From positions 1-51,334 of the forward strand of contig CALFBP010000080.1 of assembly GCA_937951625.1 (NCBI GenBank): 51,334 nt of DNA, given 5' to 3'. The notes beneath the pieces are model-generated. The model saw nothing but the letters and a program-made list of their open reading frames with translations, did no database searches and was not told the DNA's origin. This DNA comes from an uncultured Thermoguttaceae bacterium. Lineage in GTDB: Bacteria > Planctomycetota > Planctomycetia > Pirellulales > Thermoguttaceae. How positions within the stretch are numbered: position 1 is the first letter of the stretch; each line of letters starts with the position of its first letter. The translations under genes and the position numbers were made by a program. Of this stretch, positions 34,829 through 46,146 are shown one piece after another.

Positions 34829-34857
34829 AAGTTAAACGGCCAGTGAATCCTTGTCAA
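34829..34857 (-). promoter_or_regulatory. Candidate sigma-70-type promoter of the isomerase-fold gene at 34763
   Basis: On the minus strand TTGACA (34857-34852) is followed after 17 bases by TAACTT (34834-34829), a 4-of-6 -10 box. The predicted start near 34822 gives a leader of about 60 bases before ATG 34763. Confidence 0.42.
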
Positions 34858-35036
34858 TTAGCGTTCGTAGTGTCTTCCGCCGAGTCATCAACGCGTTCGC
34901 ACGCATGTTTTGAAGGGTGATGTTGCTCAGCCGGTTTGGTTGCCGCTTCAGACCGTGCGTAGCTCTTGGAGGGACGCTTTTCGTCGCGCGACGACGTGAG
35001 GAGTACGGCCACGCGTCTCCCCGGCGCGACTTGCAG

Positions 35037-36362
35037 CTATCGCGCCCCGAAATGGCGGAGCACCACGTCGAACACGTCGATGTCGGCCATCGACGTACCG
35101 GGCAATAGTCCGGGCTGCGAGGCGAGCATCACGCTCTGTTGGCTGCGGTCCAAGGCCGGTGCGCCATGGGAACCTTTGACTAGCGCGGCGTCCAACGGGA
35201 TGCTTTTCGTGGCCCAATCGATATGCAACTCCACCGGGTCGTAGCCCGGCTTACGATGGATGTCCACTCGGCGGGCGAACCGCGGGGCGCGGTCGTCGCT
35301 GAGCCAATAGTAGTAGGCCTGCCAACTGTCGGGCTTGGAGACCAAGATTACGTCGCCGCTGCGCGGGTGGTTCAAACGGTAACGGCCGCGGTCGTCGCCC
35401 ACCAGCACGTCGGCAATGCCTTCGTGACCTCGGAACAACTCGGCCACCCGATGGATCACCGACTCCTCCCCGCCCGAAACGAAAACGTGTGCATGCTGAT
35501 GGTCTGCCAAGGCCCAGGCCTGGCTCGCGGCGAAGTCGATCACCTCGCCCTCGTCGGTTTGCTGAACCACCAGGAGTCCAGCCTCGCGCAGGACACGGTT
35601 GGGAAAGACCACGTGGCGCACCGGGAGGATGGCATATTCGCCCGCCACCAGCCACAAAGGCTCCGCATCGTAGGCCGCACGGAGCTCGTTGACGATCCGG
35701 CCCAGCAGCCGATCGAGGTCGCCTACGGCGTAATCCACTTGGACGCTGTCCGGCCCGTGGCGCTGCGGGTCGTAGTCCAAATGCGGCAGATAGATGTAAA
35801 AAAAATTCGGCCGCCATTTTTTGGCAGCGATGACCGCCGATTCCAAAATCCATGCCGTCGATTTCACGTTGGCCATCGGGCCCCAGAAGTGTTGGAGCGG
35901 GAAATGCCCCAGGGCGTCGCGGAGCTCGCCGTACAGCTCGGTCGGACGCGTGTAGCACCAGAGCGACTCGGAGCCATCCGGATTGTGGATCGGAGCGGGC
36001 GTGCAGACGTAGTCGGCCTCGCATCCCTTGGCGTGCAACGGGAACCAGACGGCCGACGTCAAGCCGGCAGGGTGGTACGACAAGATATCCCAGATTTGCG
36101 GTTTTTCGATGCAATCGTTGGGCGAGGTCCACATCTCCACCCGGCCACGGTCGCGCCAATAAAACCCATTGGCTACGACGCCGTGTCCATCCGGCGGCGC
36201 GCCGGTAGTCATGTTGGCCTGCACCGGGCAGGTCACGCAGGGAAAACTCGGCACCAAGTCGGCGATCTCGCCACCGGCCATCAGTTCCCGCAAATGCGAC
36301 ATTACCGCCACGTCCTTCTCGCGCAGACCCGGTACCGAAAACAACACGACATACTCACCCAT
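35037..36362 (-). CDS. Alkaline-phosphatase-fold phosphodiesterase/nucleotide pyrophosphatase (EboF-like)
   Basis: The 441-residue protein belongs to the type I phosphodiesterase/nucleotide pyrophosphatase group. Visible elements are the nucleophile-region [27 protein letters not shown] (Thr in the metal site), the [20 protein letters not shown] metal-ligand region, and the late [11 protein letters not shown] and [14 protein letters not shown] segments. ATG 36362 overlaps the stop of the preceding isomerase-fold gene by eight bases. This gene order resembles the last two genes of ebo clusters (isomerase-type EboE and phosphodiesterase-type EboF), but EboA-D are absent here. It may act on a diphosphate or phosphoester metabolite. 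Confidence 0.85.
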   Translation of the reverse strand: MGEYVVLFSVPGLREKDVAVMSHLRELMAGGEIADLVPSFPCVTCPVQANMTTGAPPDGHGVVANGFYWRDRGRVEMWTSPNDCIEKPQIWDILSYHPAGLTSAVWFPLHAKGCEADYVCTPAPIHNPDGSESLWCYTRPTELYGELRDALGHFPLQHFWGPMANVKSTAWILESAVIAAKKWRPNFFYIYLPHLDYDPQRHGPDSVQVDYAVGDLDRLLGRIVNELRAAYDAEPLWLVAGEYAILPVRHVVFPNRVLREAGLLVVQQTDEGEVIDFAASQAWALADHQHAHVFVSGGEESVIHRVAELFRGHEGIADVLVGDDRGRYRLNHPRSGDVILVSKPDSWQAYYYWLSDDRAPRFARRVDIHRKPGYDPVELHIDWATKSIPLDAALVKGSHGAPALDRSQQSVMLASQPGLLPGTSMADIDVFDVVLRHFGAR

Positions 36363-37281
36363 GCGATGCTCCTATCCTCTGTACCAGCGATTGAAGGAAC
36401 GCGAACGCCCGGCGCGCCGCCTCCGGGGCTTCGTGGCTGTGACGGCTAAGTTCCACGTGGATCGCTCCTTGATACCCCACCTCGGCCAGGACCTGCAAGA
36501 CGGGCAAAAAGTCGATTTCCCCCTCGCCAAACATCAGGTGCTCGTGGCGGCCGCGGCGCATGTCCTCCAGATGGACATTCACCAACCGCGAGGACCAGCG
36601 GCGGATCTGGTCTGCGATCGGCAATTCGCCCTGACATTGAAGGTGGCCAATGTCGAGCGTGAGCATCAGGTTCGGCGCGTCGATCCAGTTCAAGAGTTCC
36701 GCGAACCGGGCCATCGAATCGACCACCATCCCCGGCTCCGGCTCGAATCCGATCATCACGCCAAACCCGGCCGCGTATTCCAACACCTCTTTTAGGCCCG
36801 CGGCGAGCCGCCGCATGGCATCCTCATTGGACGGCGCGTCCTGGCAGTTCGAGGGGCGTGGTTCGGCGTCTTCCTCACCCCCCGTCCCTCGCAACGAGGT
36901 TTCCCACCGTACCCTGCCCGACCAGAGCGATACGCAACGACTTTCAAGCTCCGCCGCACAGCGGATGGCGTGCCGGTAGAACTCGATCCTTCGGGCTCGG
37001 GCCGCGGGATCGGGCGAGACCAGCGTGGGTTCGTGCTTGTGTCGCGGGTCAAGGAGGAACCTCGCGCCAGTCTCGATCACCGAACTTAGCCCGAGCCGCC
37101 GAAGCCTCGATCGCAGCCGCCGCAACTGCCCACGCCAATTCTCGCGCGGCGACAACGCCCCGTGATCGATCGTGATAGCCACGCTCCGGTAGCCGATCTC
37201 GGCCAGCAAATCGATGGCATCGAACAGGTCGTGATGGGCTAATCCGTTCGTGTTGTAGCCTAGCAATACCGTGATCGACAC
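36355..37281 (-). CDS. Sugar-phosphate isomerase/epimerase-fold protein (EboE-like)
   Basis: The 308-residue TIM-barrel protein has no signal peptide. Residues about 1-60 begin [22 protein letters not shown]. Metal-ligand regions include the Glu in [15 protein letters not shown], the Asp in [13 protein letters not shown], the His in [14 protein letters not shown] and the Glu in [17 protein letters not shown] 37281 is selected because GGGG lies just upstream and it starts after the upstream gene ends; the longer open frame to 38139 overlaps the preceding gene and is rejected. The coupled phosphodiesterase gene points to an ebo-type step. Confidence 0.84.
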   Translation of the reverse strand: MSITVLLGYNTNGLAHHDLFDAIDLLAEIGYRSVAITIDHGALSPRENWRGQLRRLRSRLRRLGLSSVIETGARFLLDPRHKHEPTLVSPDPAARARRIEFYRHAIRCAAELESRCVSLWSGRVRWETSLRGTGGEEDAEPRPSNCQDAPSNEDAMRRLAAGLKEVLEYAAGFGVMIGFEPEPGMVVDSMARFAELLNWIDAPNLMLTLDIGHLQCQGELPIADQIRRWSSRLVNVHLEDMRRGRHEHLMFGEGEIDFLPVLQVLAEVGYQGAIHVELSRHSHEAPEAARRAFAFLQSLVQRIGASHG

Positions 37282-37343
37282 CCCCTGCCCTACGATGACC
37301 CGAGCGCCGTGCCGATTCCCCCGCGCTGGTGGCCGCCAGATGT

Positions 37344-38285
37344 TCAAGCGGGGCCTAAAGCCTCGCGCCAACACTGTCGCATGTAGGCGATGCTTTCCCG
37401 GGCCGTCCGCTCGGGGGCGATCCGTTCGTCGAACACTTCCACGGAAATCCATCCCCCGTAGTTGATTTCCCGCAGCGCCCGGAAGATCGGCTTGAAATCC
37501 ACTTTCCCGAAACCAGGCCCCCGGCCATTGGCGTCGTTGGCGTGAAAGTGTTCCAGCATCGCCTGATGTCTGTGGATCAACTCCGGAATGGGCGTGGACT
37601 CGCTCGACATGGCCCGTGTGTCCAAGTGCAGCCGGCACCTCGGCGATCCTACCATGTTCACCAGTTCCGCCGCTTCGGCCGCCGTCTGAAGAAAATTCGT
37701 CGTGTCGGGCGACAACGGTTCCAAGGCGAGTATGACCTTGGTCTTTTCCAGGGCCGGTATAAGGGTTCGGAAGACGTCGGCGGCGTAAGCCATCCCCTCC
37801 TGGCGACTCATCCCAGGAGTGAGATCGCGCTGCTTGGGCGAACCGAAAACGAGAACCCGGCCGCCCAAATCCGCGCAGAATCGAGCCAGCTCGCCCAAGT
37901 AGGCGGCCGTCTTGCGTCGCACCGCCGCGTCGGGGCTGGTCACGTGAAACCCCTGGGTTTTCGCCAACAACCAGTGAAGTCCGACAACTTCCAGACCGGC
38001 CTTCTCGGCTTGCCGCCGCACTTCCGTCCGTTTGGAGGCCGGGACATCGGTGACGTAATCCGAAATGGTGAACGGGGCGATCTCGATGCCCGAATAGCCG
38101 CACTCGGCAGCGAATCCAAAGGCCTTGTCGAACGGCCAATCCTTGAAGGTCTCGTTGCAGATGGCGAATCGGGGGCCGACGCCCGGGCCCGTCGTGTCGC
38201 GGGCCAACGCCTCAAGGCCCCGTTGGCCCAATCCTAGCGCAGTCGCTGTTCCCACAACGAACGTCCGACGCCTGAGCGAAATCAT
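37344..38285 (-). CDS. Tat-exported sugar-phosphate isomerase/epimerase-fold protein
   Basis: The 313-residue protein opens with MISLRRRTFVVGTATALGLG, a twin-arginine leader (RRRTF), then a TIM barrel. Metal/active-site regions are CGYSGIEIAPF, the Glu in VILALEPLS, the Asp/His in HLDTRAMSSE and HFHANDANGRGPGFGKVDF, and the Glu in WISVEVFDE. It is thus a folded, exported sugar epimerase/isomerase-type enzyme, common in planctomycetes. ATG 38285 has AAGGG just upstream; the 32-residue extension is rejected. It lies 62 bases ahead of the EboE-like gene on the same strand. Confidence 0.88.
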   Translation of the reverse strand: MISLRRRTFVVGTATALGLGQRGLEALARDTTGPGVGPRFAICNETFKDWPFDKAFGFAAECGYSGIEIAPFTISDYVTDVPASKRTEVRRQAEKAGLEVVGLHWLLAKTQGFHVTSPDAAVRRKTAAYLGELARFCADLGGRVLVFGSPKQRDLTPGMSRQEGMAYAADVFRTLIPALEKTKVILALEPLSPDTTNFLQTAAEAAELVNMVGSPRCRLHLDTRAMSSESTPIPELIHRHQAMLEHFHANDANGRGPGFGKVDFKPIFRALREINYGGWISVEVFDERIAPERTARESIAYMRQCWREALGPA

Positions 38286-38479
38286 TGTCCCTTCCCCTCG
38301 ACTCTCCGTGGCCATCGGCAATCCCCCGCCCGGGCTTGCAACGCTGATCGGAAGCTTAACCCCCGCCAGGTTGAAAAACAAGGCAAGTGTTCAGCCTTTC
38401 TGGTCGCTGAGGATGCCGACGTCGATGGAAACCAATTTGCCGAGCCGCGAACCAACGCGCCGACGTTTGCCCGCTATCC

Positions 38480-39034
38480 TCAAAATCGATCGTGCTGCCG
38501 CTGACCGCCAAAAACGTCGTATTCCACGTGGTCGGTCACCAGCCAGCGTCCATCGCGGAGTTCCAATTCCACCACGAAATGGGCCCGATAATGGCCGTAA
38601 GGAAACTCGCCGAGTCGATCGCGGAAATCGACGCCGCCATCGAATTCGGCGGTGGCGGTGATGGGACTGGTGAGTTCGTTGATCGTCACCTGAAGATTGT
38701 GGTAATTCGCCCGATCGATGTGGACGCGGCCGAGGGCCCAGCTTGCGCGGCCGCGGGTCACGCTGGCGTCAGGAGCGATGTACTCGTTCAGCAGGCGATC
38801 CAAGTCGTTGGCGTTCAAGGCGGCGACGATGCCTTCCATTGCCGCCTCGACCCGCTCCCGCTCGGTGACCACCAACCGCTCGACCGCCACGCCGACGATC
38901 ATGAAGGCCAGCGATCCGGCCATTCCCCAAAGCAGTCGGGACTGCCGCGTCGTCGCCCACACCGCCGCGAAGACCGCCTCGGCGACGATCCCCACGAAAA
39001 TCCAGGGCCACGGGCTTTCGAGAAAGACGGTCAT
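38480..39034 (-). CDS. Membrane protein with NTF2/SnoaL-like domain
   Basis: The 184-residue protein has two N-terminal transmembrane helices (about 8-28 and 34-54), then a soluble segment AAMEGIVAALNANDLDRLLNEYIAPDA that opens an NTF2/SnoaL-like cone fold ending in HYRAHFVVELELRDGRWLVTDHVEYDVFG. The ATG 39034 start avoids overlap with the enolase stop region. Its role is unknown. It is 110 bases downstream of eno on the same strand. Confidence 0.7.
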   Translation of the reverse strand: MTVFLESPWPWIFVGIVAEAVFAAVWATTRQSRLLWGMAGSLAFMIVGVAVERLVVTERERVEAAMEGIVAALNANDLDRLLNEYIAPDASVTRGRASWALGRVHIDRANYHNLQVTINELTSPITATAEFDGGVDFRDRLGEFPYGHYRAHFVVELELRDGRWLVTDHVEYDVFGGQRQHDRF

Positions 39035-39144
39035 GGTGACGCCACTGGATGGAGTGTCGCACGTCCGGCGCTGACACCCAGATGCACATGGCGGATCGCA
39101 CAGGCCAGCATTTCGAACGGCCACGGGCGGATTGAAACCCGCCG

Positions 39145-40903
<1,759 letters not shown>

Positions 40904-42526
40904 ATGCGAAGCGCGCTTTGGGGGCAGTGGACTGTATTGCTCTTGGTGATGGCAACCGTTGGTTGTACAGGTCCACGCGAATACATTCGAAACCGGTTCA
41001 AAGTTGGACCGGAGTATAGCCCGCCGTCGGCCCCCACGGCATCCCAATGGATCGACGCCGCGGATGTCCGCGTGCGTCAGGACCCAGAGGAACAGGCCCG
41101 ATGGTGGACCGTTTTTCGAGACCCGATCCTCAACTCGTTGATCGTGGATGCGTATCGTCAGAACCTGACGTTAGGCCAAGCGGGGATGCGTGTGCTTCAG
41201 GCTCGGGCTCAATTGGGAATCGCCATCGGCGGACTTTTTCCCCAACACCAAACCGCGACAGGCAGTTATACCGCGTTTGGCCGGAGCGTGGCCGGCATGA
41301 ATGGCCCGTTTTTCGGCCAAAGGTACTTCGACCAATGGCAGTTCGGCTTCAACTTGGCCTGGGAACTGGACTTTTGGGGAAGATTCCGCCGCGCCGTGGA
41401 CGCCGCCGACGCCCGGCTGAGCGCCTCGGTGGAAGAGTACGATGACGTTTTGGTGACGCTGCTGGGCGACGTGGCGTCGAACTATGTGCAGGCACGAGTG
41501 GCACAGGAACAGATCGACCTCGTCCGCGCGAACGCCGATTTGCAGCGACAAATCTTGAAGATCGCCGAGGCCCGGTTCGAGGCCGGGCGAGTCAGCGAGC
41601 TGGACGTGGACCAGGCCCGAAGCACCTTGGCCCAGACCGAGGCCCAAATTCCCCTTTTAGAGATTGTCTTGCGCCGGGCCCAAAACCGATTGTGCGTGCT
41701 GATGGGGATGCCGCCGCAGCAAATCGACGAGCGTCTCGGCCAACGGACCATTCCGACGCCGCCAACCCACGTGGTAGTGGGCATTCCCGCCCAACTGCTG
41801 TCTCGCCGACCCGATGTCCGCAGGGCCGAGCGGCTGGTGGCCGCGCAGAGCGAGCAAATCGGCATCGCCGAAGCGGATCTCTATCCCGCCATTTCCATTA
41901 CTGGCAACCTCGGTTTCCAAGCCTTGCAGTTCTCGCAGCTTTTCAGCGGCAGGGCTTTCACGGGTAGCGAGGGGCCTTCGTTCCAATGGAACCTGCTCAA
42001 CTACGGCCGCATCGCTAACAACATCCGCCTCCAGAATGCCAGGCTTCAGGAACTGATCCTGGCGTACCAACAGACCGTGCTCTTGGCCGCCGAAGAGGTG
42101 GAGGACGGCCTGGTCACTTTCCTCCGCGCCCAAGAGCGCGCCAAGCTGATGGAAGAAAGCGTCTTCAACGCTCAGAAAGCAGTCAACGTGGTCATCGCCC
42201 AATACCGCGTGGGAACGGTGGACTTCAACCGCGTGGCCCTCATTGCCCAGGATTTGGTACGGGAACAAGACCTGCTCGCTCAGGCCCAGGGCCAAATCGC
42301 TCAAGGCCTGATCCAAGTCTACCGCGCGTTGGGCGGGGGATGGCAAATCCGCTTGGAATCCGAAGAGGAACTCGCGGCCGTCGAACCGACCGAGGTCCCC
42401 GAACCTCCCAAACGGCCGAGAATCCCGGAAATCTTGGAGCAACCCGAGTCCGCCCCCGTTCCGCCAGCTAAAACTCCGGCCGAAAAACCGACGGTCCCGA
42501 CAGCCAAAGACGCCGCGAAACCGTGA
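40904..42526 (+). CDS. RND efflux outer-membrane lipoprotein, NodT/OprM family
   Basis: The 540-residue protein is an outer-membrane channel of the TolC type that exports substrate from an RND pump. The N-terminus has a lipobox (MATVGC, Cys 21). Two OEP repeats are visible: the first around 75-290 (WELDFWGRFRRAVDAADARL, the QARVAQEQIDLVRANADLQRQ coiled coil) and the second around 295-480 (IAEADLYPAISITGNLGF, ETVLLAAEEVEDGLV-type segments). The C-terminal 55 residues are Pro/Glu-rich, an extra tail. GGGGAAGGAA precedes ATG 40904. RND pump and adaptor genes are not in the window. Confidence 0.93.
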   Translation: MRSALWGQWTVLLLVMATVGCTGPREYIRNRFKVGPEYSPPSAPTASQWIDAADVRVRQDPEEQARWWTVFRDPILNSLIVDAYRQNLTLGQAGMRVLQARAQLGIAIGGLFPQHQTATGSYTAFGRSVAGMNGPFFGQRYFDQWQFGFNLAWELDFWGRFRRAVDAADARLSASVEEYDDVLVTLLGDVASNYVQARVAQEQIDLVRANADLQRQILKIAEARFEAGRVSELDVDQARSTLAQTEAQIPLLEIVLRRAQNRLCVLMGMPPQQIDERLGQRTIPTPPTHVVVGIPAQLLSRRPDVRRAERLVAAQSEQIGIAEADLYPAISITGNLGFQALQFSQLFSGRAFTGSEGPSFQWNLLNYGRIANNIRLQNARLQELILAYQQTVLLAAEEVEDGLVTFLRAQERAKLMEESVFNAQKAVNVVIAQYRVGTVDFNRVALIAQDLVREQDLLAQAQGQIAQGLIQVYRALGGGWQIRLESEEELAAVEPTEVPEPPKRPRIPEILEQPESAPVPPAKTPAEKPTVPTAKDAAKP

Positions 42527-42632
42527 CCGCTCCCTCAGCAACCGCCCGTAACTCGTCCCATGGCAACGAGCAGCAGAAAGGGGGGTAGGCGGGGCAAAGA
42601 GCGAACTTCGGGCGCGCGTCGGCGCTCAGGTG

Positions 42633-42679
42633 TTGGCGGCGGAGCCTACGGCCGGCGAGGATTGAATCCCCGCCGCCAA
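42633..42679. repeat. Hairpin between convergent genes
   Basis: TTGGCGGCGG (42633-42642) pairs perfectly with CCGCCGCCAA (42670-42679) across 27 bases, between the ends of the convergent efflux and fused-kinase genes. It may act as a bidirectional terminator, though the loop is large and no T-tract follows. Confidence 0.45.
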
Positions 42680-42792
42680 AGCCCATGACTCCCGTAACGT
42701 CAGAGGGAGCGAGTTTGGGCCAAGTCCGGAGGATGAGCCGGGCCGAAGAGATTCGGGACAAGCCTTAAAGGTTTGCCCTGGCCCAGAGAGCC

Positions 42793-45700
42793 TTAAAGAT
42801 CAGCCCACCCGCAGAGAGAATCGACATAGGCCGCGGAGCCGTCGCGGAGCCATGAGTCGAGCTGGGCTTGGTCCTTGAGTTGTTGCCCTCGTAATCGAGG
42901 CACGACAAAGAACCGGCAGGCGGCCTCGGGCAGGGCGGTCATGTCGCCCCAGAGCTTCTCGAATTGGGCGACGGGAAAGATGTCTTCCTGACCATGCCCC
43001 CAACGTTTCTTCACGTCTTTGAGCGTGATGTAGGTGGGCAGGCGGAGACTTAGGCGGCGGATGGCAGTCGTTACGGCTGCCTCATCGCTCAGGTCCTCCC
43101 GGGTAAGGCCGAAGACCTCCAACAGGCGGTCGATCGTCACCCAGGTGGTCATCGAATTGTAGTAGGTCAGGCGGAACTCGTCTTCCTCGCGTGGCATGGC
43201 CAGGCCTTCCACAAGTCGCACCCGACCGTCGACCCGCGCCAGCCCCCCGCCGCGATCTTCGATCCGTCGCGGAATGACCTCGTAGCTCAAGCAAGCCTGT
43301 TCCTGGATATGCAGTCCCAACAGGCCCGGCTCCAAATCGGCGCCCAAGGTGTCGATGTTGTGCAACATGAGATATTTCAGTTGGGGCCTCTCGCTCAAGA
43401 GCCGAGCCAGCACGCCGTTGCGGAGCAGGTTGGGCACCTCGAACCAATGTCCGACCGGATGCAGGCATTGCAAGGGCAGGTTGTCGACATAGTCGCTCGC
43501 GCCGCCGCAGCTCTCGGCCCACGCGATCAACGAGGCATGAAGGCTCTCCCGCACCTTTTGGGCTTGAACATCGAGAATCTGCTGGGGCATCTCTTCCCAG
43601 GCGAAACGCAAGTCGCGGGGCATCGGCACCATGCGAAGCCCCACGGACCGCCCTGGCGACAACCAGAGAGGGCCTTCGTAACCATAATTGCCGTGTCGTT
43701 GCAAGGCCTCGGCGATCGGTTCGTGCGTGAGGTAGCTGGTCGAGACGATATGGGGGACAGGCGTGCGGAATTGTTGGGCCACCCGACGACTCTTCGCCAA
43801 GTGGACCTCGATGAAGTTTCGATATTTTCCGCGAAACCGGCAAAAGGGGTGTAGGGCCTTTACCACCCCAGCCCCTTGCGTCCACCGGCTGCCCGCTCCA
43901 GCCGCTAACGTCATCACCGCGACCTCGCCTCGGGCCAGGGCCTCTTCGCCTATCCGACGGCAAGCGACGTCGATCGCGTCTGCGTTTGTGCAATCGAGCA
44001 CGTCCTCCGGGCCCACGTCTTCGATGAGGCAACTCGCCGGGAGCCGATTCTGCGCCAGCCCGATCCGACCCGCTCGCAGGTCCGCGCGTATCTGCTCGTG
44101 CAGCTCGTGATCGAAACCATGGGCCTCCAGGAGCAACTTGAGCGTGGATTGGCTGCGATCCTCGGCCTTCGGTTGGGGAAAGAGCGTTGAGAAAAGCATC
44201 TCCATCGAGCCAGCCAGCCGGGGATGTTCGCGACATGCGGCTGCAAAGCGGGCGATCTCGCCTTGAACCGCGGGACTCAATTCACGAACATTGCGCCGGA
44301 GCCATTCCGGGGCGCACAACGCGTAGTAGCCCGGCGGCATCAACGCGTCGTCGCCCGTCCAAAGCTCCGCCAGTGTGCCTTGGTCGTTGATGGCGAAGTC
44401 GTAGACCACCGGCTCCATGGCGAACGGCAAAGCGTACTGCAACTGGCGTTTCGTGCGGCACATCAAGTCTTGGAGATAGTCTTGTGCCGCCTCCTTCTTA
44501 TCTGGGGCGAAGATGAATCCCATGCCACCGCCCGAAATACCGCCCAACATCAAGAATCCCCAATAGTCGCTTCCGAAGTGGGCCGCGGTTTCGGCGATCA
44601 AGGTTTGGGTGTAATGGTTCGAGGCCCAAGGGATGATCGTCTGAATAGGCCCGAAGAAGTTCTGCGTGGTCAAGGCGGCCACTTCGGCGACCTGGCCTTG
44701 GCACAGCGCATCCTCGATGGCCCGCAGAATCCGCATCGCCTCCTGCCGCGCCAACCACTCGGCCTCACAGCGGAGCAGGTATTTTTCCGTGACCATTTCC
44801 AGGATCGGGCCGACATTCTGAGCCATGCCCCCATGGACCAGTACGAAACTGTCGCAGATGGCTTGCCGCGTGCGAAGGCTGACTTCGGAGTCGGTGTAAA
44901 TATGGTGGTCGGGGAGGAGGCGTCCGCGGCTGATGCCGTACTCGGGGTCGTCGGGGCCTGCCGCGCGGCCCTCAATGATCTTGATTCCCGGCCAGATTCC
45001 CCCCGAGTCCTGCCAGCCCCCACCCGATCCCCCCAGCCACTCGCCCAAAATCGCGCGGGCCGCGACGACCCGTCGTTCGTTCTCCTCCAACGAGCCGGTC
45101 AACGCGCTGATCTGGCCCGTCGCCCGCATCAGGCAAGTAATAATCGCCGCCAACAAGTTGGTCGAGACGGCCAGGCGAGAACCTTTGGGGATGTCGTTGA
45201 CCTTGCTGACGATCTCCAAGCCGAGCCCCGGTCCCACGAGCCGACCGAGCACATCGCTCAGCTTTTGGCCCGAGCCTTCCAACCCCGGTGGAATGATCCC
45301 CGCGGCGATCACCGCCGCTTTCAGCAAACCGAGATAGTCCTTGGCGAAATCGAACACCTCGGCCAGCGTGGTCACGTCGGCCTTCGCCTTGAGGTCCACG
45401 CTCGCCAGACGCAATACCGGTTCATCGATCACCCGCAGGTAAACCTCGATCGGAGGCCGCGGCGCTGCGTCCCGGCCGCGGACCCCCAAATCCACGGAGA
45501 TATTGAGCACTCGCGCTCCCTCGGGAAAATCCATCCCCAAGAAGAAAATGTCGCTCCAGCCGCTATGCGACAAGTCCATGCGGACCGGCGTCCGCTCGCA
45601 GAGGATCGGAAACGGCTGGCTGCGATCCCCGCGGCGGACGAGTTCTGGTCGGATGTGCAGCGGATGATCGGCCGGGTGTCCCATGCGGAACATCCATTGG

Positions 45701-46128
45701 TTGCCCCGCACCGAACGCACGCTTCGGCGGACCTGATCGGCCAGGGTCTGGAAGCCCAAGGCATGGTACGCGGCGGCCAAAGCGCTGGCCACGGCATCGC
45801 TCGCCCCCTGCCGCCGCTGCACGGTCAAGAACGACTCCACCGCCTCCTCGAAGCGGCGCTGGAGCACGTGAACATACCCCTCGTAGGGAATGGCCGATAG
45901 CGCACTTGGCGGCAGCTTCGGCGGCAAGTGATAGCGATAGATGGCCGCCAGGAAGAAAATCGCTCGGACCCGCTCGTACAAATTCTCGCTCGCCCGGCGG
46001 AAGGCGTCCAACGCCTCGGCCTCGCGAAGCAGCCTGGCGGCATCGGCCTGGCGGCAGAACCCATCCAGCGAACGGTTGCGGACCGCCGGGTCTTGGCTCG
46101 TAATGATCGCGACGAGTTCACTGCTCAT
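42793..46128 (-). CDS. GHMP kinase (fucokinase-like) fused to a UDPGP-family pyrophosphorylase
   Basis: The 1111-residue protein fuses a sugar kinase and a nucleotidyltransferase. Residues 1-150 are helical. The GHMP kinase half shows PVRMDLSHSGWSDI (180-193), the phosphate-binding region VNDIPKGSRLAVSTNLLAAI (310-329, a degenerate form of GLGTSS), the fucokinase-like GSGGGWQDSGGIWPGIKII (367-385) and GGISGGGMGFIFAP (529-542). The C-terminal half shows the UDPGP motif VMTLAAGAGSRWTQGAGVVKAL (738-759), PVGHWFEVPNLL and HNIDTLGADLEPGLLG (923-938). It would phosphorylate a sugar at C1 and then make a UDP- or GDP-sugar in one polypeptide. The sugar is unknown. The order is kinase first, opposite to the FKP order. 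Confidence 0.83.
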   Translation of the reverse strand: MSSELVAIITSQDPAVRNRSLDGFCRQADAARLLREAEALDAFRRASENLYERVRAIFFLAAIYRYHLPPKLPPSALSAIPYEGYVHVLQRRFEEAVESFLTVQRRQGASDAVASALAAAYHALGFQTLADQVRRSVRSVRGNQWMFRMGHPADHPLHIRPELVRRGDRSQPFPILCERTPVRMDLSHSGWSDIFFLGMDFPEGARVLNISVDLGVRGRDAAPRPPIEVYLRVIDEPVLRLASVDLKAKADVTTLAEVFDFAKDYLGLLKAAVIAAGIIPPGLEGSGQKLSDVLGRLVGPGLGLEIVSKVNDIPKGSRLAVSTNLLAAIITCLMRATGQISALTGSLEENERRVVAARAILGEWLGGSGGGWQDSGGIWPGIKIIEGRAAGPDDPEYGISRGRLLPDHHIYTDSEVSLRTRQAICDSFVLVHGGMAQNVGPILEMVTEKYLLRCEAEWLARQEAMRILRAIEDALCQGQVAEVAALTTQNFFGPIQTIIPWASNHYTQTLIAETAAHFGSDYWGFLMLGGISGGGMGFIFAPDKKEAAQDYLQDLMCRTKRQLQYALPFAMEPVVYDFAINDQGTLAELWTGDDALMPPGYYALCAPEWLRRNVRELSPAVQGEIARFAAACREHPRLAGSMEMLFSTLFPQPKAEDRSQSTLKLLLEAHGFDHELHEQIRADLRAGRIGLAQNRLPASCLIEDVGPEDVLDCTNADAIDVACRRIGEEALARGEVAVMTLAAGAGSRWTQGAGVVKALHPFCRFRGKYRNFIEVHLAKSRRVAQQFRTPVPHIVSTSYLTHEPIAEALQRHGNYGYEGPLWLSPGRSVGLRMVPMPRDLRFAWEEMPQQILDVQAQKVRESLHASLIAWAESCGGASDYVDNLPLQCLHPVGHWFEVPNLLRNGVLARLLSERPQLKYLMLHNIDTLGADLEPGLLGLHIQEQACLSYEVIPRRIEDRGGGLARVDGRVRLVEGLAMPREEDEFRLTYYNSMTTWVTIDRLLEVFGLTREDLSDEAAVTTAIRRLSLRLPTYITLKDVKKRWGHGQEDIFPVAQFEKLWGDMTALPEAACRFFVVPRLRGQQLKDQAQLDSWLRDGSAAYVDSLCGWADL

Positions 46129-46146
46129 AGCGTTTCCTCGGGACGT

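Noticed and set aside
36355-38139. Longer start for the EboE-like gene
   Set aside because: The extension overlaps the well-supported Tat-exported gene by about 800 bases and has no conserved sequence; GTG 37281 is preferred.
44224-45900. Long plus-strand open frame (558 codons) opposite the fused kinase gene
   Set aside because: Antisense to the kinase motifs; composition is biased toward Arg/Asp/Gly with no domain.
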